A stretch of DNA of 40,449 nt. Origin: Bryobacterales bacterium. GTDB taxonomy: Bacteria > Acidobacteriota > Terriglobia > Bryobacterales > UBA6623. A model generated the notes under the pieces. That model was not told the DNA's origin and made no database searches. It saw nothing but the letters and a program-made list of their open reading frames with translations. Position 1 is the first letter of the stretch; each line of letters starts with the position of its first letter. This document shows positions 18,471-26,947 of this stretch, piece by piece. Location: assembly GCA_028819255.1 (NCBI GenBank), contig JAPPMB010000048.1, positions 1-40,449 on the forward strand, read 5' to 3'. The position numbers were made by a program, and so were the translations under genes.

Positions 18471-18968
18471 ATGGCTGGCATGAGGGAGGATCCGGCCCGG
18501 GCGGTTGACCGGCCCTCGCCGCGAATGCAGGAGCCGTTGCCACTCGAACCCTACTGGAGTGTCGCCCAGTATGCGGACACGATCGAGAACGCCTGGAGCG
18601 ATGACGAGCGCTACCGAATGCTGATTTCCGACTTGCCGCGGCGCTTTCACCAATCGAGTCGCGACAGGCAGGAGTATGCCTTGAAGGAGCCGCCCCGGCT
18701 GACAGGAACCAATTGGGACAGCCTGCTGGCGGCGACGGCAGAGCACATAGCGATCACCCATGACCATTCCGTGCCGGACTGGTGCGACGATCCGGAGCGG
18801 TCGCTGAAGTTCTATTGGATGCCGCTGCCTGCGTTCGGAAAGGGCTTTCCGGGCATGGTCTACCGGGACACCCCCGGAGCCTTCCTGCGCCATGGCGTCA
18901 TGGTGGGCGAGTACGAGTTGGGGGAGCGAGAGGGACACCGGGACTATGGAGCCCTTCTCGGCGGATAG
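18471..18968 (+). CDS. conserved partner protein of a DUF6036-type nucleotidyltransferase
   Basis: 165 residues from the ATG at 18471, preceded by GAGG at close spacing; a second ATG at 18480 is possible. It has no membrane segment or signal. Recognisable stretches are 'WDSLLAATAEHIAITHD', 'VPDWCDDPERSLKFYW' and 'DTPGAFLRHGVMV'. Proteins with this pattern are, from memory, encoded directly upstream of DUF6036 nucleotidyltransferases in actinobacteria and other phyla, sometimes after a helix-turn-helix domain, which is not evident here. The end overlaps the next gene by 23 bp, implying translational coupling. It may be the antitoxin of a type IV-like pair or a substrate adaptor; this is inference. 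Confidence 0.6.
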   Translation: MAGMREDPARAVDRPSPRMQEPLPLEPYWSVAQYADTIENAWSDDERYRMLISDLPRRFHQSSRDRQEYALKEPPRLTGTNWDSLLAATAEHIAITHDHSVPDWCDDPERSLKFYWMPLPAFGKGFPGMVYRDTPGAFLRHGVMVGEYELGEREGHRDYGALLGG

Positions 18969-19551
18969 CCTCGAGGACGCTTTTGGCGAGTTGTCCCGGG
19001 AGTTGCAGCGGCGGAATGTCCGCGCCCACATCTACGTCATCGGCGGGGCGGCAATGGCCTTGGGTTTCGACGACCGCAGACAGACGATGGACGTCGATGC
19101 CCTGATCAAGAAGGGACACGGTCCCGTCGTGGAGGCGGTGCGTCGGATCGGGCGCCGCCGGGGCTGGCCGGATACGTGGCTGAACGAGCATGCGGTGTCG
19201 GCGATTCCTCGCGGCAAGGATCGCAGGGCACGTACGGCGTACGGGGACCGCAACCTGGTTGTGACCGCGGCCTCGGCCGAACACTTGCTGGCGATGAAGG
19301 TGCGTGCGGCGCGGGCCAAAGATCGCGAAGACATTGCCTTCCTGGCCGAGCGTCTGGGGCTCTCCTCGGGCCGGGAGGTACTGGACCTGCATGACGAAGC
19401 TTTTCCGCGCGATCCTCCAAAGAGGCGGAATCTGGAAAGGGCTCGAAGGATTTTGAGCGATCTTTGGCCGCAGGACAGATCCCTGGATCGCGACGACCGC
19501 TATGGTTACGGTCTTGAGCACGGAAGGCACAGCAATGACCGATCGCGATAG
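18946..19551 (+). CDS. DUF6036-type nucleotidyltransferase (putative toxin)
   Basis: The ATG at 18946 is chosen because the domain begins soon after it; an ATG at 18892 would deepen the overlap with the upstream gene. The protein shows the nucleotidyltransferase fold motif 'YVIGGAAMALGF' (the G-G-A loop) followed by 'TMDVDALI', with the two metal-binding Asp of D-V-D. Further on come a Lys/Arg-rich loop, 'LLAMKVRAARAKDREDIAFL' and a helical end. This arrangement matches DUF6036 and the AbiEii-like toxins, which transfer nucleotides to targets such as tRNA. Length (~201 aa) is normal and all key residues are present, so the gene looks active. With the overlapping upstream gene it forms a two-gene module beside an AT-rich block and an IS fossil. 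Confidence 0.75.
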   Translation: MEPFSADSLEDAFGELSRELQRRNVRAHIYVIGGAAMALGFDDRRQTMDVDALIKKGHGPVVEAVRRIGRRRGWPDTWLNEHAVSAIPRGKDRRARTAYGDRNLVVTAASAEHLLAMKVRAARAKDREDIAFLAERLGLSSGREVLDLHDEAFPRDPPKRRNLERARRILSDLWPQDRSLDRDDRYGYGLEHGRHSNDRSR

Positions 19552-19735
19552 TGTCGGCCTTTCTTCACCAAGATGGCTCGGAGAGAGGCCTCTCGTTCGT
19601 GCCTGCACCAGCCAGCGTGCGCCTAGGGCAGCGGTGCCACGGTCGTTTGCAGCTATCCTGCACTGGTCGGCTCACGACGGCTGACAAGGCGCCCGTTCCC
19701 ACAGGATCGGCTGGGAACCGCGAATCCGACATTCC

Positions 19736-19742
19736 AAGGAGG
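19736..19742 (+). promoter_or_regulatory. ribosome binding site that fixes a TTG start
   Basis: A perfect AAGGAGG lies 5 bp before the TTG at 19748. No ATG or GTG lies at a comparable place, so this site decides the start of the SSS symporter gene. Confidence 0.85.
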
Positions 19743-19747
19743 CTCAG

Positions 19748-21331
19748 TTGTACGGAAGCGACATCATCGGCTCGTTCGATCTCGCCGTGTTTGCCAGCTA
19801 TTTCGTGGTCGCCCTGGCGATCGGCTTCTGGGCCGGACGCCGGAAGAAGGAGTCTTCCCGCGACTTCTTCCTGACGACCGGCACCCTGTCGTGGGTGGTC
19901 ATCGGCTTCTCCACGATCGGGGCCTCCCTGAGCACCGAGCAGCTCGTCGGGGTGGTGGGCTACGCCTACACGCACGGCATGGCGGTCGCCAACTGGGAGT
20001 GGCTCAACTTCGTCGGGTACAGCCTCCTGATCGGTGTCTTCCTGCCGGTCTACCTGCGCAATCGCATCGTGACGATGCCGGAGTTTCTCGAGCTTCGGTA
20101 CAGCGTCACCGTCAGACGGATGTACGCCGTCGTCAGCGTGATCAGCTACGTTTTCATCAACCTCGCGGGAGTCATCTTCTCCGGAGCCTTCCTGCTGGAC
20201 CAGATGCTGGGCATCCCGCTCCAGGCGGGCATCTGGGGCCTCGCGATCCTGTCAGGCGCGCTGACGGTCTACGGGGGCATGAGTTCCGTGGCCTGGACGC
20301 AGGTCTTCCAGTCCGCGCTCCTCATCGGCGGCGGTCTGCTCGTCTTCTTTCTGGGACTGGGCGAAGTCCCCGGCGGATGGCAGGCGATCATCGGCACCGG
20401 AGAGCGTGCGCATCTCGTCCTTCCCGCCTCCGACCCTGAGCTGCCCTGGACGGCGATGGTCGTGCTTGCCCTGTCCACCGGCCCGTGGTACTTCTGCACC
20501 AACCAGTACATCAACCAGAACTCACTGGGGGCGAAGGATGAGTGGCACGCCCGCATGGGCATCGTCCTCGCCTGCTTCCTTGGGGTCTTCACTGCGCTGG
20601 CCTACATCTTCCCCGGCATGGTGGCCTACGCGATCCGCCCGGACCTGGCGGCCGGTGACGAGGCGCTTCCGTTCCTGGTCAAGACGATCGTGCCGGTCGG
20701 CCTGCGCGGCCTGATCCTCGCCGGCCTCTGTGGCGCGATCATGTCGACGATCCAGGCGCTGATCAACTCCAGCGCCACGATTCTGACCATCGATCTCTAC
20801 AAGGGCATGTTCAGGCGCAAGGCGTCCGAGCGGGAACTCATCCGGTTCGGCCGGCGCAGCGGCGTCGCGATCCTGATCGTCGGCGCGCTCTGGGCGCCGG
20901 TCGTGATGAGCTTCGGGAACATCTTCTCCTACTTTCAGGAGTGCTGGTTTCTGATCGCGGCGCCGATCATGGCGATCTTTCTGCTTGCGGTGTTCTGGCG
21001 GCGGGCGACCGCCTCGGCGGCTGCGTGGACGCTCGGGCTCTGCTTTCCGATGTTCGTGCTGCCGTACTGGCTTCGCCTTTCCGGCGTCGAGGCGAACGCC
21101 TTCAACATCGCCGGCATCGTCTATTTGGCGTCCTTGGCGTGCATGGCGGTCCTGAGTCTCCTCACGGCGCCGCCCGATGCGGAGGCCGTCGATCGGGTGA
21201 TCTGGACGCGATCCGTCCTCCGGCTCCCTAGGGCGATCATTGCGGCGGGCTACCCGGTCCATCGCCGCGTCAGCCTGTGGTGGGCGATCACGGTCGGCGT
21301 GTTCGTGGTTCTCTACATCACGTACTGGTAG
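19748..21331 (+). CDS. SSS-family sodium:solute symporter
   Basis: 527 residues starting at TTG after a strong Shine-Dalgarno. About thirteen to fourteen membrane helices are predicted. The SSS (SLC5/SGLT-like) hallmarks are 'FWAGRRKKESSRDFFLTTG' after the first helix, 'GASLSTEQLVGVVGYAY', 'MPEFLELRYSV' (the conserved P-E-F-L-E-x-R-Y loop), and 'GLILAGLCGAIMSTIQALINSS', the helix with sodium-site Ser/Thr residues. It should couple sodium entry to uptake of a sugar, sugar acid or related solute. The next gene, a propeller/PHP hydrolase, starts 50 bp after, so substrate processing and import are probably linked. Substrate is not identified. Confidence 0.92.
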   Translation: MYGSDIIGSFDLAVFASYFVVALAIGFWAGRRKKESSRDFFLTTGTLSWVVIGFSTIGASLSTEQLVGVVGYAYTHGMAVANWEWLNFVGYSLLIGVFLPVYLRNRIVTMPEFLELRYSVTVRRMYAVVSVISYVFINLAGVIFSGAFLLDQMLGIPLQAGIWGLAILSGALTVYGGMSSVAWTQVFQSALLIGGGLLVFFLGLGEVPGGWQAIIGTGERAHLVLPASDPELPWTAMVVLALSTGPWYFCTNQYINQNSLGAKDEWHARMGIVLACFLGVFTALAYIFPGMVAYAIRPDLAAGDEALPFLVKTIVPVGLRGLILAGLCGAIMSTIQALINSSATILTIDLYKGMFRRKASERELIRFGRRSGVAILIVGALWAPVVMSFGNIFSYFQECWFLIAAPIMAIFLLAVFWRRATASAAAWTLGLCFPMFVLPYWLRLSGVEANAFNIAGIVYLASLACMAVLSLLTAPPDAEAVDRVIWTRSVLRLPRAIIAAGYPVHRRVSLWWAITVGVFVVLYITYW

Positions 21332-21381
21332 CGGACGGCGGCGGCGTCCTGCGCGACACTGATGCACACGGAGTACGCGGA

Positions 21382-23943
21382 ATGAGCAGACACTTTCCTT
21401 CCTTGAAGCCGCGCCACCTCGTCCCGCTGCTCGTGGCGGTCGTCTGGGTCGCGCCCCCGCTTGGCGCACAGGCGGAAGACATCGAAGTCTTCGCACCCTA
21501 TCCCGAGGCCCGCACGGGTGGCAACTACATGCACAACTACTACCTGCCGCCCTTGGCCACCACGCCCTGGCGCCCGTGCTTTTCGCCGGACGGCGAATGG
21601 ATCGCATTCAGCATGGCCGGGTCGATCTGGAAGATCCGGGTCGGGGATGACGTTGCCCACGAACTGACATCGAATCCCACGTACGATTCGTCACCGGTTT
21701 GGTCCCCTGACGGCCGCTGGATCGCCTACACCGCGGACGAGGGCTACCGCAGCATCGACCTGATGCTGCTCGACACCCTCACCGGCGAGAGCACCGCGCT
21801 CACGCGCGGGCCTCACCTGAATCTGGATCCCGCATGGTCCCCCGATGGCTCTCGCCTCGTCTACGTCTCAACGGCCCCGGACGGCTGGTTCGGCATTCAT
21901 GCGCTTCCGCTGGAGAACGGAGTCCCGGGTGATCCAGTCCGCCTGACCGAGGACAACGCCTATCCGAACTCGCGGCTCTACTTCGGAATCCAGGACGTCC
22001 ATGTGCAGCCGACGCTGTCTCCCGACGCGTCCGAGATGATCCTGCTCTCGAATCGCGGGATTCCGCTCGGCTCCGGGGCTCTCTGGCGGGCGCCGGTCGG
22101 CCCGGGCGCGATGTCTCGGGCGACCCGGATCCTTCGCGAGGAGACGCTGTACCGCACCCGTCCGCAGTGGTCGCCGGACGGTACGCGGATCGTGTACAGC
22201 TCGCATCGGGGGAGCCAGTTCAACAACCTGTATGTGCTCCCGGTCAACGGCGGCGAGCCCTACCAGCTCACGTTTGGAGACTGGGACCACTTCGAGCCCC
22301 GCTGGTCTCCCGACGGCTCGTGGATCGTGTATGTCTCGAACCGGCACGGAGGGTCCGAGCTCCGGCTGCTGAAGAGCTTCGGCGGCGAGGACAGGGCGGT
22401 CACGATTCGCCGACGCGTGCATCTCCTCCCCCGAGGGACGCTTCAGGTGACGGTGGCGGACTCGGAGAGCGGTCTGCCCACACCGGCCCGGATCATGCTG
22501 CGCGCCTCCGACGGCAAGGCCTACGCGCCAGACGGCGCGTATCAGCGGGTGGCGGCCCGCGCCCTGCATCTGGACTTCTTTCACACCGGCGGTGAGTTCG
22601 CGGTCAACGTGCCGGCCGGCGAAGTGTCCGTCGTGGCCATGAAGGGGCTGGAGAGGGAGCCGGTCCGATCAACGGTGCTGGTCGAAGCCGGGAAGGTCGC
22701 GTCCGTCCGCCTCGTCCTGCGGCAGTTCACCGACTACGGAGCGCAAGGCTGGTTCAGCGGCAGCGACCACGTGCATATGAACTACGGCGGCAATCTGCGC
22801 AATACGCCGGAGAACCTGCTCTTCATGGCTGCCGCCGAGGACCTCGATCTGGTCGGAGAGAAGATCGCCAACAAGGACAACAGGATCTTCGACCACCAGC
22901 ACTATCGGGGGCCCGTGGACGAGGGGCGCTCGAGTCCCGAGCGCATGCTGTCCTGGGGCCAGGAGTACCGTCCGCCGTTCTACGGCCACATCAACCTCAT
23001 CAATCTCACTCGGCACCTGCTTTCTCCCTACACCACGGGCTATGAGGGGACTGCGATCGAAAGCCTCTACCCGAGCAACACTGACATCTTCCGCATGGCT
23101 CGCGAGCAGGGGGCAGTGGGAGGCTACGTCCATCCGTACTCGAGCGAGCCTTCCGAGGTCGGATACGGAGGCGCGCGAGGGTTTCCGGTCGATGTCGCCC
23201 TCGGGACCGTGACCTACCTGGAGGTCATGACCAGCGCACGTCAGGCCCGCAACACCGCAAGGGTATGGCACCGTGCCCTCAACTGCGGATTCCGTGTGAC
23301 CGCGACGGGCGGGGAGGACTCGATCACCGACCTGCATCGGACGCCCGCAATCGGGGCCGCCCGCATGTATGCCCACGTTGGGCCGAACCTCAACTGGCCG
23401 GGCTGGGTCGACGCGATCCGGAATGGGCGGACGTTCTTCACGAACGGCCCACTGGTCCGGCTGAGCGTCGGCGGCGAGATCGCCGGCGGCGAGGTGCGGC
23501 TGCCGCAGGAAGGCGGCACCGTCGAGGTGAACGCGGTCATGGAGTCGGCATTTCCGGTCGAGCGGCTCGAGCTGGTCCGGAACGGCCGCGTCGTCGAGCG
23601 CATTCCGCTTCAGGAGGGGGGCCGGTCAGGCTCGCTGCGCAAGCGGATCGAGGTGGAAGGCAGCGGCTGGTACACGCTGCGGGCCCTGACCCGAGGGCCG
23701 GTCAGGCCGATCGACGACACCCATCTGCACGGCGAGACCGGCCCGGTCTTCGTCTATTGCGGCGACCAGCCGATTCGATCGCGGGAGGACGCGGAATACT
23801 TCATCCGCTGGATCGACGACATCTCGCGGCAGGCGCTGGACCACCCCGGGTGGCGGTCCGACCAGGAGCGCGAGCATGTTCTGGACCAGTTCCGCGAGGC
23901 GCGCGAGGTGTTCGAGGTGCGTGCCCGCGAAGCCGCGAACTAG
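21382..23943 (+). CDS. TolB/PD40 beta-propeller fused to a CehA/McbA-type PHP metallohydrolase
   Basis: 853 residues from the ATG at 21382, followed by a Sec signal ending at 'APPLGAQA'. Residues ~50-350 hold a series of PD40 repeats ('FSPDGEWIAFS', 'WSPDGRWIAYT', 'WSPDGSRLVYVS', 'WSPDGTRIVYSS', 'WSPDGSWIVYVS') that form a propeller. A small beta domain (~365-440) follows. A CehA/McbA PHP region then starts with 'GWFSGSDHVHMNYGG' (H-x-H metal site) and continues through 'VGGYVHPYS' and 'ATGGEDSITDLHR' to 'WPGWVDAIRNGRTFFTNGP'. The end has another beta domain. The PHP family hydrolyses phospho- or carbamate esters; here the substrate is unknown. Close spacing to the symporter gene suggests one operon. 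Confidence 0.88.
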   Translation: MSRHFPSLKPRHLVPLLVAVVWVAPPLGAQAEDIEVFAPYPEARTGGNYMHNYYLPPLATTPWRPCFSPDGEWIAFSMAGSIWKIRVGDDVAHELTSNPTYDSSPVWSPDGRWIAYTADEGYRSIDLMLLDTLTGESTALTRGPHLNLDPAWSPDGSRLVYVSTAPDGWFGIHALPLENGVPGDPVRLTEDNAYPNSRLYFGIQDVHVQPTLSPDASEMILLSNRGIPLGSGALWRAPVGPGAMSRATRILREETLYRTRPQWSPDGTRIVYSSHRGSQFNNLYVLPVNGGEPYQLTFGDWDHFEPRWSPDGSWIVYVSNRHGGSELRLLKSFGGEDRAVTIRRRVHLLPRGTLQVTVADSESGLPTPARIMLRASDGKAYAPDGAYQRVAARALHLDFFHTGGEFAVNVPAGEVSVVAMKGLEREPVRSTVLVEAGKVASVRLVLRQFTDYGAQGWFSGSDHVHMNYGGNLRNTPENLLFMAAAEDLDLVGEKIANKDNRIFDHQHYRGPVDEGRSSPERMLSWGQEYRPPFYGHINLINLTRHLLSPYTTGYEGTAIESLYPSNTDIFRMAREQGAVGGYVHPYSSEPSEVGYGGARGFPVDVALGTVTYLEVMTSARQARNTARVWHRALNCGFRVTATGGEDSITDLHRTPAIGAARMYAHVGPNLNWPGWVDAIRNGRTFFTNGPLVRLSVGGEIAGGEVRLPQEGGTVEVNAVMESAFPVERLELVRNGRVVERIPLQEGGRSGSLRKRIEVEGSGWYTLRALTRGPVRPIDDTHLHGETGPVFVYCGDQPIRSREDAEYFIRWIDDISRQALDHPGWRSDQEREHVLDQFREAREVFEVRAREAAN

Positions 23944-24023
23944 GTCCCTGGGCCGTGTCCGGTCTTCGCCCCTGTTCGCCTGCCTCGCGGCCCGGGTGCA
24001 GCCTGTGCCATGCTTGAGGCGCC

Positions 24024-24410
24024 ATGGGACGCGTCCTGTCAGCGATCGTGCGCTGGAATGCCCTCCCGGGTTTGCCGCGCGGCTGGAAGTACACGCCGGA
24101 GGTGGTGGCGGCCACTATCGCCGTTGCCGCACTGCCCATGGTCGCGGCTTGGGTTCCGCCCAATCCGTACTACGGCTTCCGCACTCCCGCCACGATGGCA
24201 ACGCCCGAGGAGTGGTACTTCGCCAACCGCCTACTGGGGTGGTACATGATCTTTTCGCAGACCGCGGCGTTGGTCACCATCAACTCCGTCGCTGCCGCGA
24301 TGACGTCGCGCTTCGGCAGCGACCGCGTGACTTGGGGAACGCTTTGGTCGTGCGCAGCCGCGCTGCTTGGCATCGCCGCCGGGGTGGCGCACTACTACAG
24401 CCGGGGTTGA
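24024..24410 (+). CDS. SdpI-family small membrane protein
   Basis: 128 residues with three membrane helices (about 27-44, 70-89, 106-125). Between the first and second comes 'PNPYYGFRTPATMATPEEWYF' (given in pieces: PNPYYGFRTP and TPEEWYFANR), the P-N-x-x-Y-G-F-R-T-P ... W-x-x-x-N-R loop of the SdpI family. In Bacillus SdpI gives immunity to the SdpC killing toxin and senses it; most bacterial relatives have no tested role. It stands alone, convergent with the efflux operon, and ends 10 bp before the TolC-like gene's stop. Confidence 0.8.
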   Translation: MGRVLSAIVRWNALPGLPRGWKYTPEVVAATIAVAALPMVAAWVPPNPYYGFRTPATMATPEEWYFANRLLGWYMIFSQTAALVTINSVAAAMTSRFGSDRVTWGTLWSCAAALLGIAAGVAHYYSRG

Positions 24411-24419
24411 TGCGCCTGC

Positions 24420-25721
24420 TCAGCGGCTGGTTCCGCTGCCCGTTGCGAAGGCGAGCCGGGCAGAGGCGATCTCATAGTCGTACCGTGCCCGGTTGCGCTC
24501 GCTCGCAGCCGCGGCAAGTGCCGTTCGCGCGGCTTCCACCTCGAGAGCATCGGCGAGCAGGTTCCTGTGCCGGGCGTCGGCAAGCCTCTCCGCCGAGCGG
24601 GCTTGCTCGACGCCCGTCCGGGCTGCGCGGACCGCCTCAAGGGCGGTGACGGCATCGCTGCGCGCTTCGATGACCTGCAGCTGAACGGCGCGCCCCAGCT
24701 CCTCGCGCACGGCCCTCGTTTTCTCCAAGGCCAGCCGGGCCTGCTGGATTCCTGCCTCGATGCGGCCGCCGGTGAAGATCGGCAGCTGGATTCCGAATCC
24801 TCCGAACAGAAGCTGGCTCAGCGTCCGCTCGGCAAACCGTGTCCACCCCCCGCTGAACATTGCCATGATGCGCGGGTACCTCTCGCGCTCGGCGCGCCGG
24901 ACCCACGCCTCGGCGGCTCGAATTCGCGCGTCGACAGCTGCGAGTTCAGGCCGCGATTCCAGAGCATCTGCCACCAGCGGCTCCGGCGGGCCGGGCTGGA
25001 CGGGCGAACGCTCCGGCTCTGCCAGCGAGAACTGCCGGCCGGCCTCCGTTCCCATGGCCTCTGCCAGGCGCGCGTGGGCCTGCTCCAGGGCTTCGCCCGC
25101 CTTCGCCCGGTTCAGTGCTGCGCGGGCGGCCCGGTGCTCCGCCCGCTGCACGTCCAGTCCGGATCCGAGCTGGGCACGGAGAAGCGACGCCGCCCGCCGC
25201 ACGGAGAGTTCCGACTCGGCGACGGCCCTCTCGGCGAGTCGGGCCTGCTGCAGGGCCTTGAGGATGGAGTAGTACGCCTCCGTGACCATGAGGACCAGCG
25301 CTGCCTCTTCGGCTCGCAGCGTCTCTTCGAAGTACTCCACCTCCGCACGACGCGCCTCGGTCTCAAACCTGCTCCGCTTGAAGTCCAGCAGATCCTGGAG
25401 AACGTTGCCCGAAAAGGCCATGTCCTCGGGATCGGGAGAGGCTGCCAGCCCGTTGAGACCGAACATGTTGGCCGATCCCGATAGACCCCGCTTGGCCAGC
25501 CCGCCAGCGTCGATCTGCGGGGAGCGGACAGACCTCGCCTGCCGGACTCGGACCACCGCAGACTCCACATCCAGCTCGGCCATGACCAGGATCGGGTGGT
25601 TCGACAGCGCCGCCTGCAACGCCCCTTCGAGACTCAGGGACCGCGGTTCGGCGGCTAAGCCGGCGTGCTGTGCGCACGATCCCAGACACAGCAGCGGCCA
25701 GACCAGTCTTGACGGACTCAC
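24420..25721 (-). CDS. TolC-type outer-membrane efflux protein
   Basis: 433 residues with a signal peptide and probable lipid site ('LLCLGSC'). Two OEP-like repeats of long amphipathic helices are visible. The first begins 'SLSLEGALQAALSNHPIL' and the second follows 'LVADALESRPELAAVDARIRAAEAWVRRA'. Beta strands such as 'GGFGIQLPIFTGGRIEAGI' occur at the usual place, with L-P-I-F-x-G-G-R as in most TolC/CusC proteins. The start is a GTG that overlaps the stop of the adaptor gene (GTGA), so translation is coupled. It should form the outer-membrane channel of the RND pump encoded upstream. Third gene of the operon. Confidence 0.9.
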   Translation of the reverse strand: MSPSRLVWPLLCLGSCAQHAGLAAEPRSLSLEGALQAALSNHPILVMAELDVESAVVRVRQARSVRSPQIDAGGLAKRGLSGSANMFGLNGLAASPDPEDMAFSGNVLQDLLDFKRSRFETEARRAEVEYFEETLRAEEAALVLMVTEAYYSILKALQQARLAERAVAESELSVRRAASLLRAQLGSGLDVQRAEHRAARAALNRAKAGEALEQAHARLAEAMGTEAGRQFSLAEPERSPVQPGPPEPLVADALESRPELAAVDARIRAAEAWVRRAERERYPRIMAMFSGGWTRFAERTLSQLLFGGFGIQLPIFTGGRIEAGIQQARLALEKTRAVREELGRAVQLQVIEARSDAVTALEAVRAARTGVEQARSAERLADARHRNLLADALEVEAARTALAAAASERNRARYDYEIASARLAFATGSGTSR

Positions 25722-26947
25722 TGGGTCTGCTCCGATCCGCTCGCCGACGTGTTGACGGCAGCCCCGTCGGAGATGGGTCCGCGGGCCGACACTACCACCA
25801 GCTCGTCACCCTTCAGGCCGTGGGTCACCTCCACGGTGGCGCCGTCGCCGACCGTCGCCTCGACGTCCACCCGGCGCGCGGTCCCGTCGACGACGCAAAA
25901 CACGAACGGGGAATCCCCTTCCACTCGGATGGCAAGGGCGGGCACGGTGATCGCGTCTGTTCGCGTATCGAGGGAAACCGTGACCCTGCCGAACATCCCG
26001 GGGCGGAGAGCCCGGTCCCTGTTGGCCATCTCGATCTCCGTTCGCATCGTCCGCGTGGTCGGTTCAAGGGCCGCAGCGGAGCGCGTCACTGCTCCCTCGA
26101 ACCTCCGTTCGGGGAGCGCATCGACAGTCACGACGGCGGGGTCGCCGATGTCTAGGAAGGGCACTTCCGATTCGGGCACGTCAAAGCGGATCCGGACGCG
26201 GTCCATGCTCGCGACGGTGATGATTCGCTGCACGGCCTGTGAGGATGTCGCTGCCTGCAGCAGCGTCCCGGGGTCCACGTGCCGCTGTGTCACGGTGCCG
26301 TTGAAAGGCGCTCGGATCTCCGAGTACCCGATCAGTGTCTCGAGCCGCTTGATCGCTGCCCGGACCTGCCTCTGCTGGCTCTCAATCTGCTGCAGCCTGC
26401 TCTCGCCCGCCTTCACGGCTGCCCGTGCGAGCTCGAATTGGGCCCTGGCGTCGTCAAGCGTCTGCTGTGGCATCGTGTCCGGCTCGTCCTCGCGCACGGC
26501 CCGGATCCGCTGGAAGGTGATCTCGCGAAACCCAAAATCGGCCTCTGCCCTTTCGAGCTCCGCCTGGGCGGCGGCATGGTCGGCGCGCTTGGCGTCCAGC
26601 TCGGCCTCTGCCTCGACGAGTTCGTCGGCGATCTCCGGCACCTCGATGCTGGCGATCACCTGGCCTTCGCGCACGCTGTCTCCGATGTCCACCTCTATCC
26701 GGGACAGGTAGCCGCTGACCTTGCTCAGCAGGGTCGTGGTCTCGAACGCCTCGACGCTGACCGGCAGCTCGATCTGCCGCCGGACGTCCCTGCGCACAGG
26801 CGAGACAACCTGCACATCCACCTGGGCGCCTCCGGCGGACTCCCCGCCTCCGGCACTGTCACCCGTGGGAGCTCCGCAGCCGAGCCAGCTCGATCCCAGG
26901 GCAAGCACGAGCGCCAACAGGTCAGTCCGATCAGGCGATTGCCGCAT
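25718..26947 (-). CDS. RND efflux periplasmic adaptor (membrane fusion protein)
   Basis: The ATG at 26947 is chosen because it is followed by a hydrophobic segment and lipobox 'SSWLGC' (Cys24); the upstream ATG at 27001 would place extra residues before the signal. The order is as usual: beta-barrel/lipoyl start ('KVSGYLSRIEVDIGDSVREGQVIASIEVPE', quoted here as KVSGYLSRIEVDIGD), an alpha hairpin of about 100 residues rich in Ala, Glu and Gln, the returning lipoyl half 'SEIRAPFNGTVTQRHVDPGTLL', a beta-barrel with 'VPESEVPFLDIGDPAVVTVDALP', and a membrane-proximal domain. It links the inner-membrane pump to the TolC-like channel. The gene overlaps the pump gene by 17 bp. Confidence 0.9.
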   Translation of the reverse strand: MRQSPDRTDLLALVLALGSSWLGCGAPTGDSAGGGESAGGAQVDVQVVSPVRRDVRRQIELPVSVEAFETTTLLSKVSGYLSRIEVDIGDSVREGQVIASIEVPEIADELVEAEAELDAKRADHAAAQAELERAEADFGFREITFQRIRAVREDEPDTMPQQTLDDARAQFELARAAVKAGESRLQQIESQQRQVRAAIKRLETLIGYSEIRAPFNGTVTQRHVDPGTLLQAATSSQAVQRIITVASMDRVRIRFDVPESEVPFLDIGDPAVVTVDALPERRFEGAVTRSAAALEPTTRTMRTEIEMANRDRALRPGMFGRVTVSLDTRTDAITVPALAIRVEGDSPFVFCVVDGTARRVDVEATVGDGATVEVTHGLKGDELVVVSARGPISDGAAVNTSASGSEQTQ

